A DNA stretch of 64,000 nt from Bradyrhizobium sp. CSA207 (lineage in GTDB: Bacteria; Pseudomonadota; Alphaproteobacteria; Rhizobiales; Xanthobacteraceae): positions 95,308 through 159,307 of the forward strand of contig NZ_JAACFT010000021.1 in assembly GCF_029051685.1 (NCBI RefSeq), in the 5' to 3' direction. Position numbers and translations under genes: made by a program. Shown here one piece after another: positions 8,130-16,084 of the stretch (positions are counted from its first letter, which is position 1; every line of letters starts with the position of its first letter). The notes under the pieces are model-generated. The model searched no databases. It saw only the letters and a program-made list of their open reading frames with translations, and was not told the origin of the DNA.

Positions 8130-9830
8130 ATGTCAGGCTCACGCAGGCCAGCTGAGAAGTCCACGCGGGTCCTGATCGACGACGAGGTGGTGACCGACGC
8201 GCTCGCCCGTGCGGCGCGCGCCAAGGACTCGAATGAGTTCTACGACTACTGCGACACGGAGCAACGCTACCTGATCCTGCGCCAACGCGGGCCCCGCGTC
8301 GGCTGGTTCGTCCGCGCCAACGGCCAGATGAAGCGGATCGGCAATGCCAAACGCGAGCCCGGCGACGGCAACTATCTTGCTGTGAAAAAGGCGCGCGACA
8401 CCGCCGGCGCGCGCTACTATGCGATGCGATCGGGCCGACGCCCGCGCACGAAGGGGTGGAGCTGGGCCGACCTCGACCGCGAGTTCCAGGCCTCGCGAGG
8501 CGTCAAGCGCAAGAAGGGCAAGCGCGTCAAACTGCCGGCGCCAAGCACCCTGAGCGATATCGCGGGTTGCTTCGACAAGCCTCAGTTCGCCGCGTGGCAG
8601 GCCAAGAGGCTGTCCCATCTGACCGACGTCGACCTGATCGAACTGCTCGATGCCGTCCACCTCGCGCGAGGGCACGGCGCCTGCTGCAAGACACTCGCCT
8701 GGGTTCGGGCCGCGCTGACCTGGGCCCGTTCAGAACGAACCATCGAGAGCGGACTCGTCGGCGTCGTGCCCTGGTGGGAGGAGATCAAGCCGCCGCAGCC
8801 GACAGCCGATGAAATCGAGGAGATGGAGGACCGCGATCGCGAATTCAACGCAGCAAGGGCGGCGTTCAAGGTCGAGGCGCTGGGTAAGCTGCTCGTCGTC
8901 CACGAACGCTATTGCGCCGGACGCAGCGGAAACCGGAAGGTCTCGCCCGCCGTCCGGGCCAGCCTGTGGTGGCTGGTCTTCACGCTCAACCGGAAATACA
9001 CCTGCACCCAGCTCAGGCGGAGCAAGCTGCAATATGCCGATCCGCTGAACCCGTATTCCACTGCCGCTCAACCCTGGGGCACGGCGGAATGGCCGGCCCA
9101 GGGTGTCAAGAACAAGCGGCGATTTATGCTCCCTATCCCGCCGTTCCTGCTCCACATCGTGCGCTGTTGCGAGCGAGATTTTGAAGCGCTTATCGCCAAA
9201 AAGCGCGGCCTGCGCAGCAGGAGCGATTGGATGTTCGCCTCCTCCCGAAGATGGAGCCGCCGCAATCACCCCCAAAACCCGGATCCCGGGCTCTATCCAA
9301 GCAGCCTGAATGCGCATTTGCGCGCCATGGGCGGCAGGAAGAAGAACAGCAAAGGAGAGTACACGGAAAACTATTTGCGGGATCTGCCGCGCTTCTGGCC
9401 GCACCTCGTGCGGACCATCGGAACGGATTTCCTGAATGCGCAGCCCGACAAGGTGTCTCGCGCAGCGGCATCAGCCATGCTCGGCCATGTTCTACCGCGC
9501 GACCGAAACGATCCGGACGACGAGATGTCGGAAGTCACCCGGGAGTTTTACCTCACGAGCCAAGACATGCCGTTGAAGATCGAGGCGATGAAATTGTGGA
9601 GCGACGCCGTGCTGAGCGCCTATGTCAAGGCCGGAGGCACGTTGCCCATGCCACACGAACTCGACCAAAACCGCCCGGAGAAGCTGGACTGGCCGCTGCC
9701 GAAGCTGCCGCAGGTCGCGGGACCGCAGCATCACCGGGGCGGTTCGCAGCCGCGCCGCGAGCGCGGTTCACGACCGGCGGCGAACCATGGCAAACGGCAA
9801 CAACGGCAGGGCCGGCTTCGCAGGGCGTAG
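8130..9830 (+). CDS. Large tyrosine recombinase / phage-type integrase
   Basis: 566-residue protein starting at an ATG with GGAGG 6-7 nt upstream. The C-terminal third carries a divergent tyrosine recombinase set: an Arg in 'LNRKYTCTQLRRSKL', a Lys in 'KNKRRFMLP', the HxxR box in 'WPHLVRTIGTDF', then 'AMLGHVLP' and a candidate nucleophile Tyr in 'TREFYLTSQD'. The N-terminal part is basic and could be an arm-type DNA-binding domain. It lies about 150 bp from the tRNA-Met fragment, which fits an integrase acting on that site. It is longer than typical phage integrases and unrelated in sequence to the integrase at 21.4 kb. Confidence 0.75.
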   Translation: MSGSRRPAEKSTRVLIDDEVVTDALARAARAKDSNEFYDYCDTEQRYLILRQRGPRVGWFVRANGQMKRIGNAKREPGDGNYLAVKKARDTAGARYYAMRSGRRPRTKGWSWADLDREFQASRGVKRKKGKRVKLPAPSTLSDIAGCFDKPQFAAWQAKRLSHLTDVDLIELLDAVHLARGHGACCKTLAWVRAALTWARSERTIESGLVGVVPWWEEIKPPQPTADEIEEMEDRDREFNAARAAFKVEALGKLLVVHERYCAGRSGNRKVSPAVRASLWWLVFTLNRKYTCTQLRRSKLQYADPLNPYSTAAQPWGTAEWPAQGVKNKRRFMLPIPPFLLHIVRCCERDFEALIAKKRGLRSRSDWMFASSRRWSRRNHPQNPDPGLYPSSLNAHLRAMGGRKKNSKGEYTENYLRDLPRFWPHLVRTIGTDFLNAQPDKVSRAAASAMLGHVLPRDRNDPDDEMSEVTREFYLTSQDMPLKIEAMKLWSDAVLSAYVKAGGTLPMPHELDQNRPEKLDWPLPKLPQVAGPQHHRGGSQPRRERGSRPAANHGKRQQRQGRLRRA

Positions 9831-9960
9831 GCTTAGTTAGGTGCTGTGGCGGGCCGCCGCTGTCGGAGTGCGGCGCCAGTCGAAGTGCGTCCCCTAATCC
9901 CCCTGCAAGTCGTTGGAATCGCATGCGCTGACTCTCTCGCGTCGATGCGAATGTTGACGG

Positions 9961-9982
9961 CTGCCGAGCAAAGTACGCCCCC
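9961..9982 (-). repeat. Weak fourth copy of the dispersed 'TACTTTGCCC' repeat
   Basis: On the minus strand this reads GGGGGCGTACTTTGCTCGGC, matching 10890-10910 at most positions. It is probably an IS-end remnant in opposite orientation to the copy at 10881. It is short, so the assignment is weak. Confidence 0.3.
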
Positions 9983-10008
9983 TATCGAAAGTCATGGTCC
10001 CGATTGAC

Positions 10009-10386
10009 CTAAGCCGCAGCACTTCCGCTCGCGGAAATCAGCAAATCCGCCGGAATATGGAAACGTTCGCGCAGACGCTTCACCATCGTCATGCTCAATT
10101 CGCGCTTGCCGGACATGACCTCACTGACGCGACTCGCAGTGCCCAGAAGCGGCACAAGATCAGCGCGCGTCAAACCATGTTGCTCCACCAGATAGGTCAG
10201 TAAATCGGGCAACGGCGGCGCTTTGCGCGGCCAGCGCGCGCGTTCATACGCCTCGATAAGGCGAGCCTGAGCTACCATGCGCGCTCGATCGGCAGTCTCG
10301 TTAGATTGCATCAGCTTGCCGACAAGCGCCTTGGCCGCCTCATGATCGGCCTGGTTCTGGATAATTATCAATGTTGCCTTCATCAC
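10009..10386 (-). CDS. higA: HigA-type antitoxin with HTH
   Basis: 125-residue protein with an XRE-type HTH at about residues 68-118 ('LTRADLVPLLGTASRVSEVMSGKRELS') and an N-terminal helical part, as in the HigA antitoxins encoded after HigB. It should neutralise the HigB nuclease and repress its own promoter. It starts with GTG or the next codon ATG (10383) and overlaps the higB stop, so the pair is coupled in the toxin-first order typical of higBA. Confidence 0.88.
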   Translation of the reverse strand: MMKATLIIIQNQADHEAAKALVGKLMQSNETADRARMVAQARLIEAYERARWPRKAPPLPDLLTYLVEQHGLTRADLVPLLGTASRVSEVMSGKRELSMTMVKRLRERFHIPADLLISASGSAAA

Positions 10387-10694
10387 ACCGTCTCCGCGTC
10401 CACCTTGTCATAGTCTTCATGACTGCCGAAAAAGCGGATCATCAACACGCCATCACGATATTGAACCATGGCGATCAGGCGGTAGTCATTGGCCTTGATG
10501 TTGAACACCACACGTCCGCCTTTCAGGATACTCGCCTTGGGATGCGATCGCTTCACCTGTTGCGGCGTCCGCCAGTCCGAAGCCTCCGCAATCGCCAGCC
10601 ATGCCCTGTATTGAGCGCGCGCCGCATCGATGCCCCGATGACCAGAGCGCTCGGCAAAATAGCGTTCAACAATGTCCGTGCCGATCACCAGCAT
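10383..10694 (-). CDS. higB: HigB-type mRNA interferase toxin
   Basis: 103-residue RelE-superfamily toxin of the HigB_toxin family that cuts mRNA on the ribosome. Conserved stretches are the long N-terminal helix, 'VKRSHPKASILKGGRVVFNIKANDYRLI' and the C-terminal 'MIRFFGSHEDYDKVDAETV'. All expected parts and the normal length are present, so it looks intact. It is transcribed with higA, and a perfect palindrome lies about 20 bp upstream of the start. Confidence 0.9.
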   Translation of the reverse strand: MLVIGTDIVERYFAERSGHRGIDAARAQYRAWLAIAEASDWRTPQQVKRSHPKASILKGGRVVFNIKANDYRLIAMVQYRDGVLMIRFFGSHEDYDKVDAETV

Positions 10695-10713
10695 GAAAGG
10701 ATACTACCGTCGA

Positions 10714-10753
10714 TTTCCCAAAAATGGAAGAGGGTATTTCCATTTTTGGGAAA
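10714..10753. promoter_or_regulatory. Perfect inverted repeat upstream of higBA (operator)
   Basis: Two perfect 16-nt arms (10714-10729 TTTCCCAAAAATGGAA and 10738-10753) are separated by 8 nt, directly upstream of the higB start. This is the expected place for a HigA or HigBA autoregulatory operator. The AT-rich arms could also form a hairpin, but no T-run follows, so a terminator is less likely. Confidence 0.7.
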
Positions 10754-11152
10754 CTCACGCGGCCCGCCGATAGCAAGATCGCCTTGCACTCGGGCTAATT
10801 CACGATTCGTTCGGTTCGCACTTTCGCGGCGAAACCGAAGCCCGCCGCGAACCCTTCTTGTTTCACTCGGCGCCGGCGGCGCCGAGCAGGGGGCCTACTT
10901 TGCCCGATTAGGGGATGCACTTGTAGAGGACCGGAGACAGGGATCGACTGACCCGGCCCGGGGCGGCGGCCGGTCCGTCCTTCGCCGAAGGCATGGACGT
11001 TTCCGATGCCAGGCGAGGCTTCGGTATGCCGCGTGCCGGTGAGCAAGTTCGTGGCCCAGCTCGTCAGCACCTCCCGCGCCGAGCCTCAGCGACTGCATTT
11101 GTTCGCTGGAGAACGGGAAAGGACTAGGACACGTACAAACCGTGACGGCCGT
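10754..11152. other. Non-coding stretch with IS-end repeat
   Basis: No convincing gene. It holds a 9-bp inverted repeat (10866-10874 and 10878-10886) directly followed by the dispersed repeat at 10881. The rest gives only short open frames without codon-level support. Confidence 0.4.
10881..10932 (+). repeat. Dispersed repeat copy A, IS-end remnant
   Basis: Reads GCCGAGCAGGGGGCCTACTT then TGCCCGATTAGGGGATGCAC and TTGTAGAGGA. It aligns nearly base for base with the copy at 44283. Internal repetition of a 'tACTTtGcCC / ACTTGTAGgGGA' unit is typical of multi-site transposase-binding ends such as those of IS21-like elements (inference). Confidence 0.5.
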
Positions 11153-11344
11153 TCAAGACGCACTCACCTCGCGATCTGCCCCAGCCGCCGCATCGTAGAT
11201 TTTGACTTGCAACATGGGAAATCGCCGCTTCAGGTCTCGCGCCCCGATCTCCACACCATCGCTTGTCGCGAACTCGGTCTTCACAAGGCCATCGATGATA
11301 ATTGCGTAGTCGCTGGCGGGCAGATTTCGGCTCGACTTCGACAT
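11153..11344 (-). CDS. Small hypothetical protein
   Basis: 63-residue open frame lying 7 nt downstream of another small minus-strand gene, so the two may form an operon. The sequence (for example 'SDYAIIIDGLVKTEFATSDGVEIG') has a plausible alternation of beta strands and charged residues but matches no family I recognise. The Shine-Dalgarno is weak. It could be a chance frame. Confidence 0.35.
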   Translation of the reverse strand: MSKSSRNLPASDYAIIIDGLVKTEFATSDGVEIGARDLKRRFPMLQVKIYDAAAGADREVSAS

Positions 11345-11351
11345 CTTCGGT

Positions 11352-11552
11352 TCACGTACGAAATTTGCCGACTAGTTGCTTGCTTAGAGTGAGTCTCCCG
11401 GTGCGGGCAAGCACAGCATCGATGTTCCGCAGCTTTTCGAGGTCCGTTTCAACGGCCGACTGAATTTGGACCGCCGCAAGGATTCGTCTGAACTCTGCAA
11501 AGTCGATCTGCCATCGCGCGACGCCAATACTCCGAACGATTTGGCCTTTCAT
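11352..11552 (-). CDS. Small hypothetical protein
   Basis: 66-residue protein preceded by a good Shine-Dalgarno (GGAGAG about 8-9 nt before the ATG). It is mostly helical, with 'ARWQIDFAEFRRILAAVQIQ' near the N-terminus. It has no recognised family. The well-placed ribosome site and the tight spacing to the next frame (11344) make real translation more likely than not. Confidence 0.45.
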   Translation of the reverse strand: MKGQIVRSIGVARWQIDFAEFRRILAAVQIQSAVETDLEKLRNIDAVLARTGRLTLSKQLVGKFRT

Positions 11553-11661
11553 AATTGAGACTCTCCAATGCTACCGTTGCACGTCCGGACCAAGCTGGGT
11601 TGATGTCTCGGAGACCAGCGGCTGTCCTTCGACCCTGCTGTGGAAGTCGGCGACGAGCGAA

Positions 11662-12021
11662 ATGCTTGTTCAGAAGCGTGGCGCCGTCTCGCCTAAAATG
11701 GCAAACTGCGGCCTCCACCAAGCTAAGGATTCCGGGAGTGGGCGTTTGGCGATATCTGAATCCTTCCTACAGACTCAATCGCTGCTGCGGGCCACGTTGG
11801 CCCGCAGGGTCAAGGAGCGGCGGCAGTTATCGAAGTTGAGCCAACGGGATCTGGCCGAACGAGCCGGGATCCGCCAGGCGCTGGTCAGCCAGATCGAACT
11901 CGGCGAGGCCAACGTAACGCTGGACTCCCTTCTTAGAATTGCAATCGCGCTGGACGTTGATCTTGCCGGCTTGTTCGCAGCGAAGGGCGACGATCCACAG
12001 GTTGGTTCCAGGCACTCCTGA
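11662..12021 (+). CDS. XRE-family HTH regulator
   Basis: The C-terminal 70 residues are a clear XRE helix-turn-helix ('LSQRDLAERAGIRQALVSQIELGEANVT', then 'LDSLLRIAIALDVDLAGLF'). The true start is uncertain: the residues before the HTH look non-coding, and an internal start near 11743 would give a compact single-domain regulator of about 90 residues. It resembles the regulator at 24811. As an isolated repressor in the island it may control cargo genes. Confidence 0.7.
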   Translation: MLVQKRGAVSPKMANCGLHQAKDSGSGRLAISESFLQTQSLLRATLARRVKERRQLSKLSQRDLAERAGIRQALVSQIELGEANVTLDSLLRIAIALDVDLAGLFAAKGDDPQVGSRHS

Positions 12022-12666
12022 GCCGCAGCCCATCTCGCGCGGAAATTTGGCTAGTCGATCGGTCAGACTCTCGATACCTTATAGCGTGTCTCATATGTGC
12101 CGGTGGAACCGGGAGGAAAGATCAGGAAGCGTGCGGACCTGCTCGGAAGCGCTCCCGATGCACGGGGGCGAAGCTGTGATCGAGGTCAGCAGAAGAGTTG
12201 CGTCAGCGGCAAAGTAAACCCAAGATGCTCGCCAAGCTATTGGGAATTGCGTACTCAGCTGTCCCAGCGCCCCGCAACCGGGTGCCGCCAAGCAAAGGAC
12301 GTCCGCCATAGCCTTCTCTGCGCTCAGCGCGCCCGGGGTCAGGGCGCTCGCTGCCAACGGTGACCATCTTTTCAGGGCCATTGCCGAGTAGACCCGCAGT
12401 ACGGAGTGCGAGTCTTGCCTGGAGTGAGATGCCGGTGCCGTAGCAGGTTCGCCAGAGCGCGTGATGACGCGCCTGAGGCATAGGAGGAAACGGCTTCGTC
12501 GACTTGTCCAGGCGAAAGCGCGGCATTAGGGCGGCTTCGCTGGATACTCGGACCAACTCTCAAGGGAGCCATCCTCGTAGCCATGACGAGTCGAGTCCGC
12601 GAGGCGGCCTTTCCTATCGCGGCAAGCAGTTTATCTTACACGCGGGCGAAGGTCTGGGATGTTGCC
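12022..12666. other. No recognisable gene
   Basis: About 640 bp between the XRE regulator and the Uma2 gene. Open frames exist on both strands, but none has a domain, a good ribosome site and plausible composition together. I see nothing here beyond possible remnant DNA. Confidence 0.4.
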
Positions 12667-13272
12667 ATGGGTGTTCCTGAGCACGACAAGCTCACAATTG
12701 CGAAATTTTTCGCGGCCATTTCGGGCAGCGAGATCCGCTACGAACTCGTGGGCGGCATAGCCTATGCCATAGCCGGAGGTAAAGAAGGGCACAACGTCAT
12801 CTGCAGTAACGTCCAGACGGCGTTTGTTCCCGCCGGGAAGAAGAAGGGATGTCGTACCACGTCGAGCGACACGGCCGTCCAGACCGGTCCTGATACAGTC
12901 CGTTATCCGGACGTGGTGGTGGATTGCGGCCCGCCAAATGCCGCGACAATGACGGCCTCTAGGCCCACAATCATCGTTGAAGTCTCCTCGCCGGGTACCG
13001 CTGTCTTCGACTACGGGGCGAAGCTGCGCGAATATCAAGCCGTAGAGAGCGTCGACACGGTCATGCAGATCGAGTCAGAAATCGCCCTCGTTAGAGTTCA
13101 TCGACGGCAAACAGACGGGACTTGGCTCGAGCATGCATTCGAAGCATTTGACGTCGACATTCCACTGCCGACGTTGGGAATGTCCATCACGCTGAACGAG
13201 ATCTACGATACGCTCGACGTGAAGCCTCGACCGCGTCTCCAAGTCGTAAGAAGCGACGACACCGCTCGTTGA
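12667..13272 (+). CDS. Uma2-family (DUF820) PD-(D/E)XK endonuclease-like protein
   Basis: 201 residues from the ATG of 'MGVPEHDKLTIAKF'. Uma2 marks are 'RYELVGGIAYAIAG', 'SSDTAVQT', 'RYPDVVVDCG' and 'PTIIVEVSSPGTAVFDYGAKLREYQ', which hold the D...ExV core of the restriction endonuclease fold. The family is common in multi-copy sets in cyanobacteria and Bradyrhizobium, and its biological role is unsettled. The upstream in-frame start at 12583 adds a stretch with no family similarity, so 12667 is preferred. Confidence 0.8.
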   Translation: MGVPEHDKLTIAKFFAAISGSEIRYELVGGIAYAIAGGKEGHNVICSNVQTAFVPAGKKKGCRTTSSDTAVQTGPDTVRYPDVVVDCGPPNAATMTASRPTIIVEVSSPGTAVFDYGAKLREYQAVESVDTVMQIESEIALVRVHRRQTDGTWLEHAFEAFDVDIPLPTLGMSITLNEIYDTLDVKPRPRLQVVRSDDTAR

Positions 13273-13616
13273 TCGTTCTCCGATTGCGAGCATGGCGCCG
13301 TTTCGCCTCGGCGGCGATCCCTGCCTCCATATCCGCGATCGACTTTGCCCATCCCTTGTACGGCAGGGAGCGGCTTCGGCTCCGGTTTGTCGCGGAGAAT
13401 ATTAAGGTAATCGTCGTGGGCGTAGACTCGATCCCCACGCTTACCGGTGATTTCTCTCAGGATCCCGAGCTTCCGGAGCTGCTCGATTGCTGAATTTACT
13501 GTCGGGGCGCTCATTTGGGTACGCTCCGTTGCGCTCTGCACGGTTACGAACGGCGTTCTCCGGAGGAGTTCGAAGACCCGAAGGGCACTTCCGGGAGAGT
13601 AAGCCAAGAACCACAC
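13203..13616 (-). pseudogene. C-terminal fragment of a Fic-family protein
   Basis: The first ~75 residues match the winged-helix C-terminus found after the Fic catalytic domain ('SALRVFELLRRTPFVTVQSATERTQMS', 'VNSAIEQLRKLGILREITGKRGDRVY'). The Fic domain itself is missing: going upstream the frame is closed by a stop at about 13654, beside a dispersed-repeat copy. It is therefore a remnant. The last ~55 residues may be read-through after a disrupted natural end. An intact Fic gene lies at 42754. Confidence 0.6.
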
Positions 13617-13660
13617 AAGACAAAACCCCGCCGTCGCTGATGAGGTTTTGTTATTTCAGG

Positions 13661-13717
13661 CTAGGAGACGAACTTTGCCCCCATTGGCGGACAAATTGTA
13701 GGTGACCTACTGTGCCC
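13661..13717 (+). repeat. Dispersed repeat copy C, IS-end remnant
   Basis: Shows the same alternating units as copies A and B: 'gGAGACGAACTTTGCCCC', 'CAAATTGTAGGTGACCTACT' and 'GTGCCC'. It is more diverged. It abuts the truncation point of the Fic fragment, suggesting the insertion that broke that gene. Confidence 0.45.
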
Positions 13718-14054
13718 ACTACAGCATGCATGCCCGATTGAAAGAACTGAAGGACCGTAGGGCCTCAAGGGAACGAACGCTCGTATCCCGGCGGCAGACA
13801 AGCGGATCAGCCGCGATTGAGCCTCCCATAAAGATCGGGGACGATGATCTTTACCGCCTGCAACGCGACCAGAGCGGGACTGCGACGGCTATGTCGCGCG
13901 TTGCGAGATGCTGGGTTGCGACCGCGAAGACTACATTCGCCGGCCACGCCGCACTTGAGGGCGGACAGCCTTGATCCGTCGGCGTCGCCTAATCTAGTGG
14001 CTCGCACAATTTGTCGCCGTCACAGCTGATTGCCATATCTTTGGCGCAATCTAG

Positions 14055-14074
14055 TGACACTCTTTAGCGTGTCA
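14055..14074. promoter_or_regulatory. Palindrome related to the XRE operator
   Basis: TGACAC TCTTTAGC GTGTCA: perfect 6-nt arms, sharing the CTTTAGCGTGT core with the palindrome in front of the XRE gene at 25134. It lies 230 bp upstream of the plus-strand cargo run and could be an operator for it. Confidence 0.35.
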
Positions 14075-14305
14075 ACCGGTAAGCGCCAAGCTTTCAAGTT
14101 GGCCTCATAGACATTTGCAGCCTGCAGCATGCGAACCGGCAGAGCGCCGACGCTATTGAACTGACGCACTCACAGGGCTCGCCTCACATTCAGCACATCG
14201 GAAGCGCTTGTCCGGGGCAACCAGACCTCGCTCGTGCCCGGGTTCGCTTGTCCAGGTTCGCCGAAATCGGTCTCTTCTGAATTCACCTATGGAAGGAGCG
14301 CGCTA

Positions 14306-14566
14306 ATGTTCATCGATCATCATCACCGTCCGGAACGTCGCCGTCTGCGCCCGCAACGCAATGTTCAGGACATCATGTCATGCATGGCAACCAATCCCTT
14401 CGCAAGGCAGCATCGACCACCTTCTCCGGCCCGAAATGCAAGGTCGCCATTCCCATTGAAAGCCTCCTCCTCCGTGACGCGCTCCAGGAGGCGAGCCTTG
14501 ATGCGCAGGTACGCGCGCTTCACTATCGGAAGGCTCCGAACCTTTATGGTACGCCGCCCACGCTGA
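14306..14566 (+). other. SD-led open frame overlapping the 14380 gene in another frame
   Basis: ATG at 14306 with an excellent Shine-Dalgarno (GGAAGGAGCGCGCTA-ATG), starting 'MFIDHHHRPERRRLRPQRN'. After about 35 residues it runs through the body of the 14380 gene out of frame. It is either a short leader or the real N-terminus of that protein separated by a frameshift. Confidence 0.3.
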
Positions 14567-14970
14567 TGAGCGTGGTGCTGCAAAGGATTGACGGAGATTT
14601 TCTGCTTGCCGTCTGCGAAAGGCGGCCGCAGAGATCCGCAGCCGACTACGAGCGACTCGGCGAGATGCTAGCGTCGGACGGGCTGCGCCTTCTGGAACGC
14701 GATGCTGACGACATCCGGCGCGAGCCGATCTACTCCAATGTGCGAGAGGTCTGGTCTAACGCGCGCTTTCACGTATCGATCAGAGATCGACTGAAGATTG
14801 GCGCGGCGCTCGCCGAAGACGGCCCACAAACAATACTTGAACTCGAGGAGCGTGCCCGTCCGTGCTGCGACATCATCGCCGCCATGTGTGCATTGGCGTG
14901 CGAGGGATTGGTGGAAATCGACCTTCGCGACGCTCCCTTGAGTCCGCGCAGCGTGGTGCGTGGGTTTTAG
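14380..14970 (+). CDS. Hypothetical protein with a TnsA-like nuclease flavour
   Basis: 196 residues with solid coding character but no certain family. The order of segments recalls TnsA-type N-terminal domains: 'IESLLLRDALQEASLDAQVRALHY', 'PPTLMSV', 'DGDFLLAVCERRP', 'GLRLLERDADDIRREPIYSNVREVW'. The spaced E/D-D-ExR residues could be a degenerate PD-(D/E)XK core. The C-terminal part (from about 135) looks like a winged helix. The start is unclear: a much better ribosome site (AAGGAG) leads to an ATG at 14306 in another frame, so either a leader peptide or a frameshift precedes this gene. It heads a plus-strand gene run reaching to 20733. Confidence 0.6.
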   Translation: MHGNQSLRKAASTTFSGPKCKVAIPIESLLLRDALQEASLDAQVRALHYRKAPNLYGTPPTLMSVVLQRIDGDFLLAVCERRPQRSAADYERLGEMLASDGLRLLERDADDIRREPIYSNVREVWSNARFHVSIRDRLKIGAALAEDGPQTILELEERARPCCDIIAAMCALACEGLVEIDLRDAPLSPRSVVRGF

Positions 14971-15215
14971 AGACACGCCGGAGCGCATGCACCTGCGAGA
15001 CATGCGGGGAACTTGGGCAGCTCTATCTGGACGATGGCGTCTGCATGACGCGCTGTGCCGCTCACGCCAAAGGCATGCCGGTCGCGGACGAGTCCGAGGG
15101 CGATAGAATACGCATTGTTCGTACGCTGAGGAGCTATGGCTCTGGCTATGAGCTCCGTCGGTACGACCGTGAGAACGACCGCTTGGTCGACCCGGCGCCA
15201 GATGAGGAGGAGTGA
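14971..15215 (+). pseudogene. 5'-truncated paralogue of the Cys-motif protein at 15217
   Basis: From about 14977 the frame encodes 'RRSACTCETCGELGQLYLDDGVCMTRCAAHAKG', clearly related to 'ARSSCTCELCGAEGDKY...ARHAEG' of the next gene, but with its own longer tail ('IRIVRTLRSYGSGYELRRYDREN'). The N-terminal two thirds of the family are missing and the frame abuts the stop of the 14380 gene. It is read here as a remnant after a deletion. Expression by read-through or as a fusion cannot be excluded. Confidence 0.5.
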
Positions 15216-15216
15216 G

Positions 15217-15660
15217 ATGGCGCAGATCGCTCAGAACTGGCGGATCGAATTCATGCGGGCTCACCCCCGGCTGTTCGAGTTCATGCAGGACGAGCCAAAG
15301 GATACCTTCGGCTATCCGCTGTGCAACGAAGGCTGGCAGGACGTGCTGGAACGGCTGTGCGGCCGCATCGAAGAGGCGCTGCGGGACAACGAGACCTTCG
15401 AGTTTGTCCGCATCAAGCAGAAGTTCGGGATCCTGCGTGTGGACTGGGAAGGCGAAGTCTCCGACCGGACCAGGGCCCGCATCGAAGAGGCCCTCGCGCT
15501 CGCTGAGGCACGTAGCAGCTGCACGTGCGAGCTCTGCGGCGCGGAAGGCGATAAGTATCACGCCACCAACAAAGTAATGGTCCCCGGTGCCAGGCACGCC
15601 GAGGGCCGGCCGATGTTAGCGACTGGTCCCCCGGAGGACGGGCAGCACGAGGATAGATAA
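15217..15660 (+). CDS. Small cytoplasmic protein with CxCxxC motif
   Basis: 147 residues, ATG preceded by GAGGAGG. The N-terminal part is helical ('IEFMRAHPRLFEFMQDEP', 'WQDVLERLCGRIEEALRD'), then strands ('FEFVRIKQKFGILRVDW'), then a coiled segment and a CTCELCG motif that could bind metal or form a disulfide. I do not recognise a named family. It is the second gene after the TnsA-like protein, and a truncated paralogue lies directly upstream. The next gene begins 9 nt downstream, so they are probably co-transcribed with the FtsH-like gene. Confidence 0.7.
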   Translation: MAQIAQNWRIEFMRAHPRLFEFMQDEPKDTFGYPLCNEGWQDVLERLCGRIEEALRDNETFEFVRIKQKFGILRVDWEGEVSDRTRARIEEALALAEARSSCTCELCGAEGDKYHATNKVMVPGARHAEGRPMLATGPPEDGQHEDR

Positions 15661-15669
15661 GGAGTAGCG

Positions 15670-15846
15670 ATGGCGCGCTTTCGGTACCGCACCTGCCAAC
15701 AGGAAGGCACTTGGGCTTACGCCCCGGAGCGCTACACATGTCTAGTCCGCGACTCCGATCGATGTGCAGTTCATCTCTCCGCAAGACGAGCTGCCAAAAG
15801 GCCGTCCATTTCTCAACATGGCCGATTCCTCGTCCAAGAACGGTAA
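15670..15846 (+). CDS. 58-residue Cys-containing small protein
   Basis: ATG with a textbook Shine-Dalgarno (AAGGAG, 5 nt spacing), 9 nt after the previous stop. The protein (MARFRYRTCQQEGTWAYAPE...) has three Cys and many aromatic residues in the first 32 positions, suggesting a tiny metal-binding or strand-rich fold. No family is recognised. Its placement between the Cys-motif gene and the FtsH-like gene in one run argues that it is real. Confidence 0.55.
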   Translation: MARFRYRTCQQEGTWAYAPERYTCLVRDSDRCAVHLSARRAAKRPSISQHGRFLVQER

Positions 15847-16084
15847 CGAGAGCTCCTCGCCGAAGAAAAGTGGCGGACTAGCACGGCCAGATTTCGCTGA
15901 TGCGTCTTGGGGGGACACACTTCGTGTACCAGCACCGCGGGCAAGAGGACTGACTCGCGTCCGCGGGTCTGGTCGATCCGCAAGCCGAGCGGCGAGCGAA
16001 GACGACTGTCGCCGCCACGGGCAACAGGTATCGCAATTGGCCGAATTGGATTCGTCTCAAATGCAGTCTGAACGGAGCGAAACC

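Larger units (their letters stand above)
13617..14305. other. Intergenic stretch with IS-end repeat and a palindrome
   Basis: No gene is supported. It contains the dispersed repeat at 13661-13717 and the palindrome TGACAC(N8)GTGTCA at 14055-14074, whose core CTTTAGCGTGT also occurs in the XRE operator at 25169. Confidence 0.4.

Noticed and set aside
10895..11098. Minus-strand frame containing HELAH, like a zinc-peptidase motif
   Set aside because: The motif alone is weak; the surrounding residues match no peptidase or anti-restriction family and the frame lacks a good ribosome site.
12203..12556. 117-residue minus-strand frame as a gene
   Set aside because: Composition and frame pattern look like a chance frame in GC-rich DNA; no motif or ribosome site.
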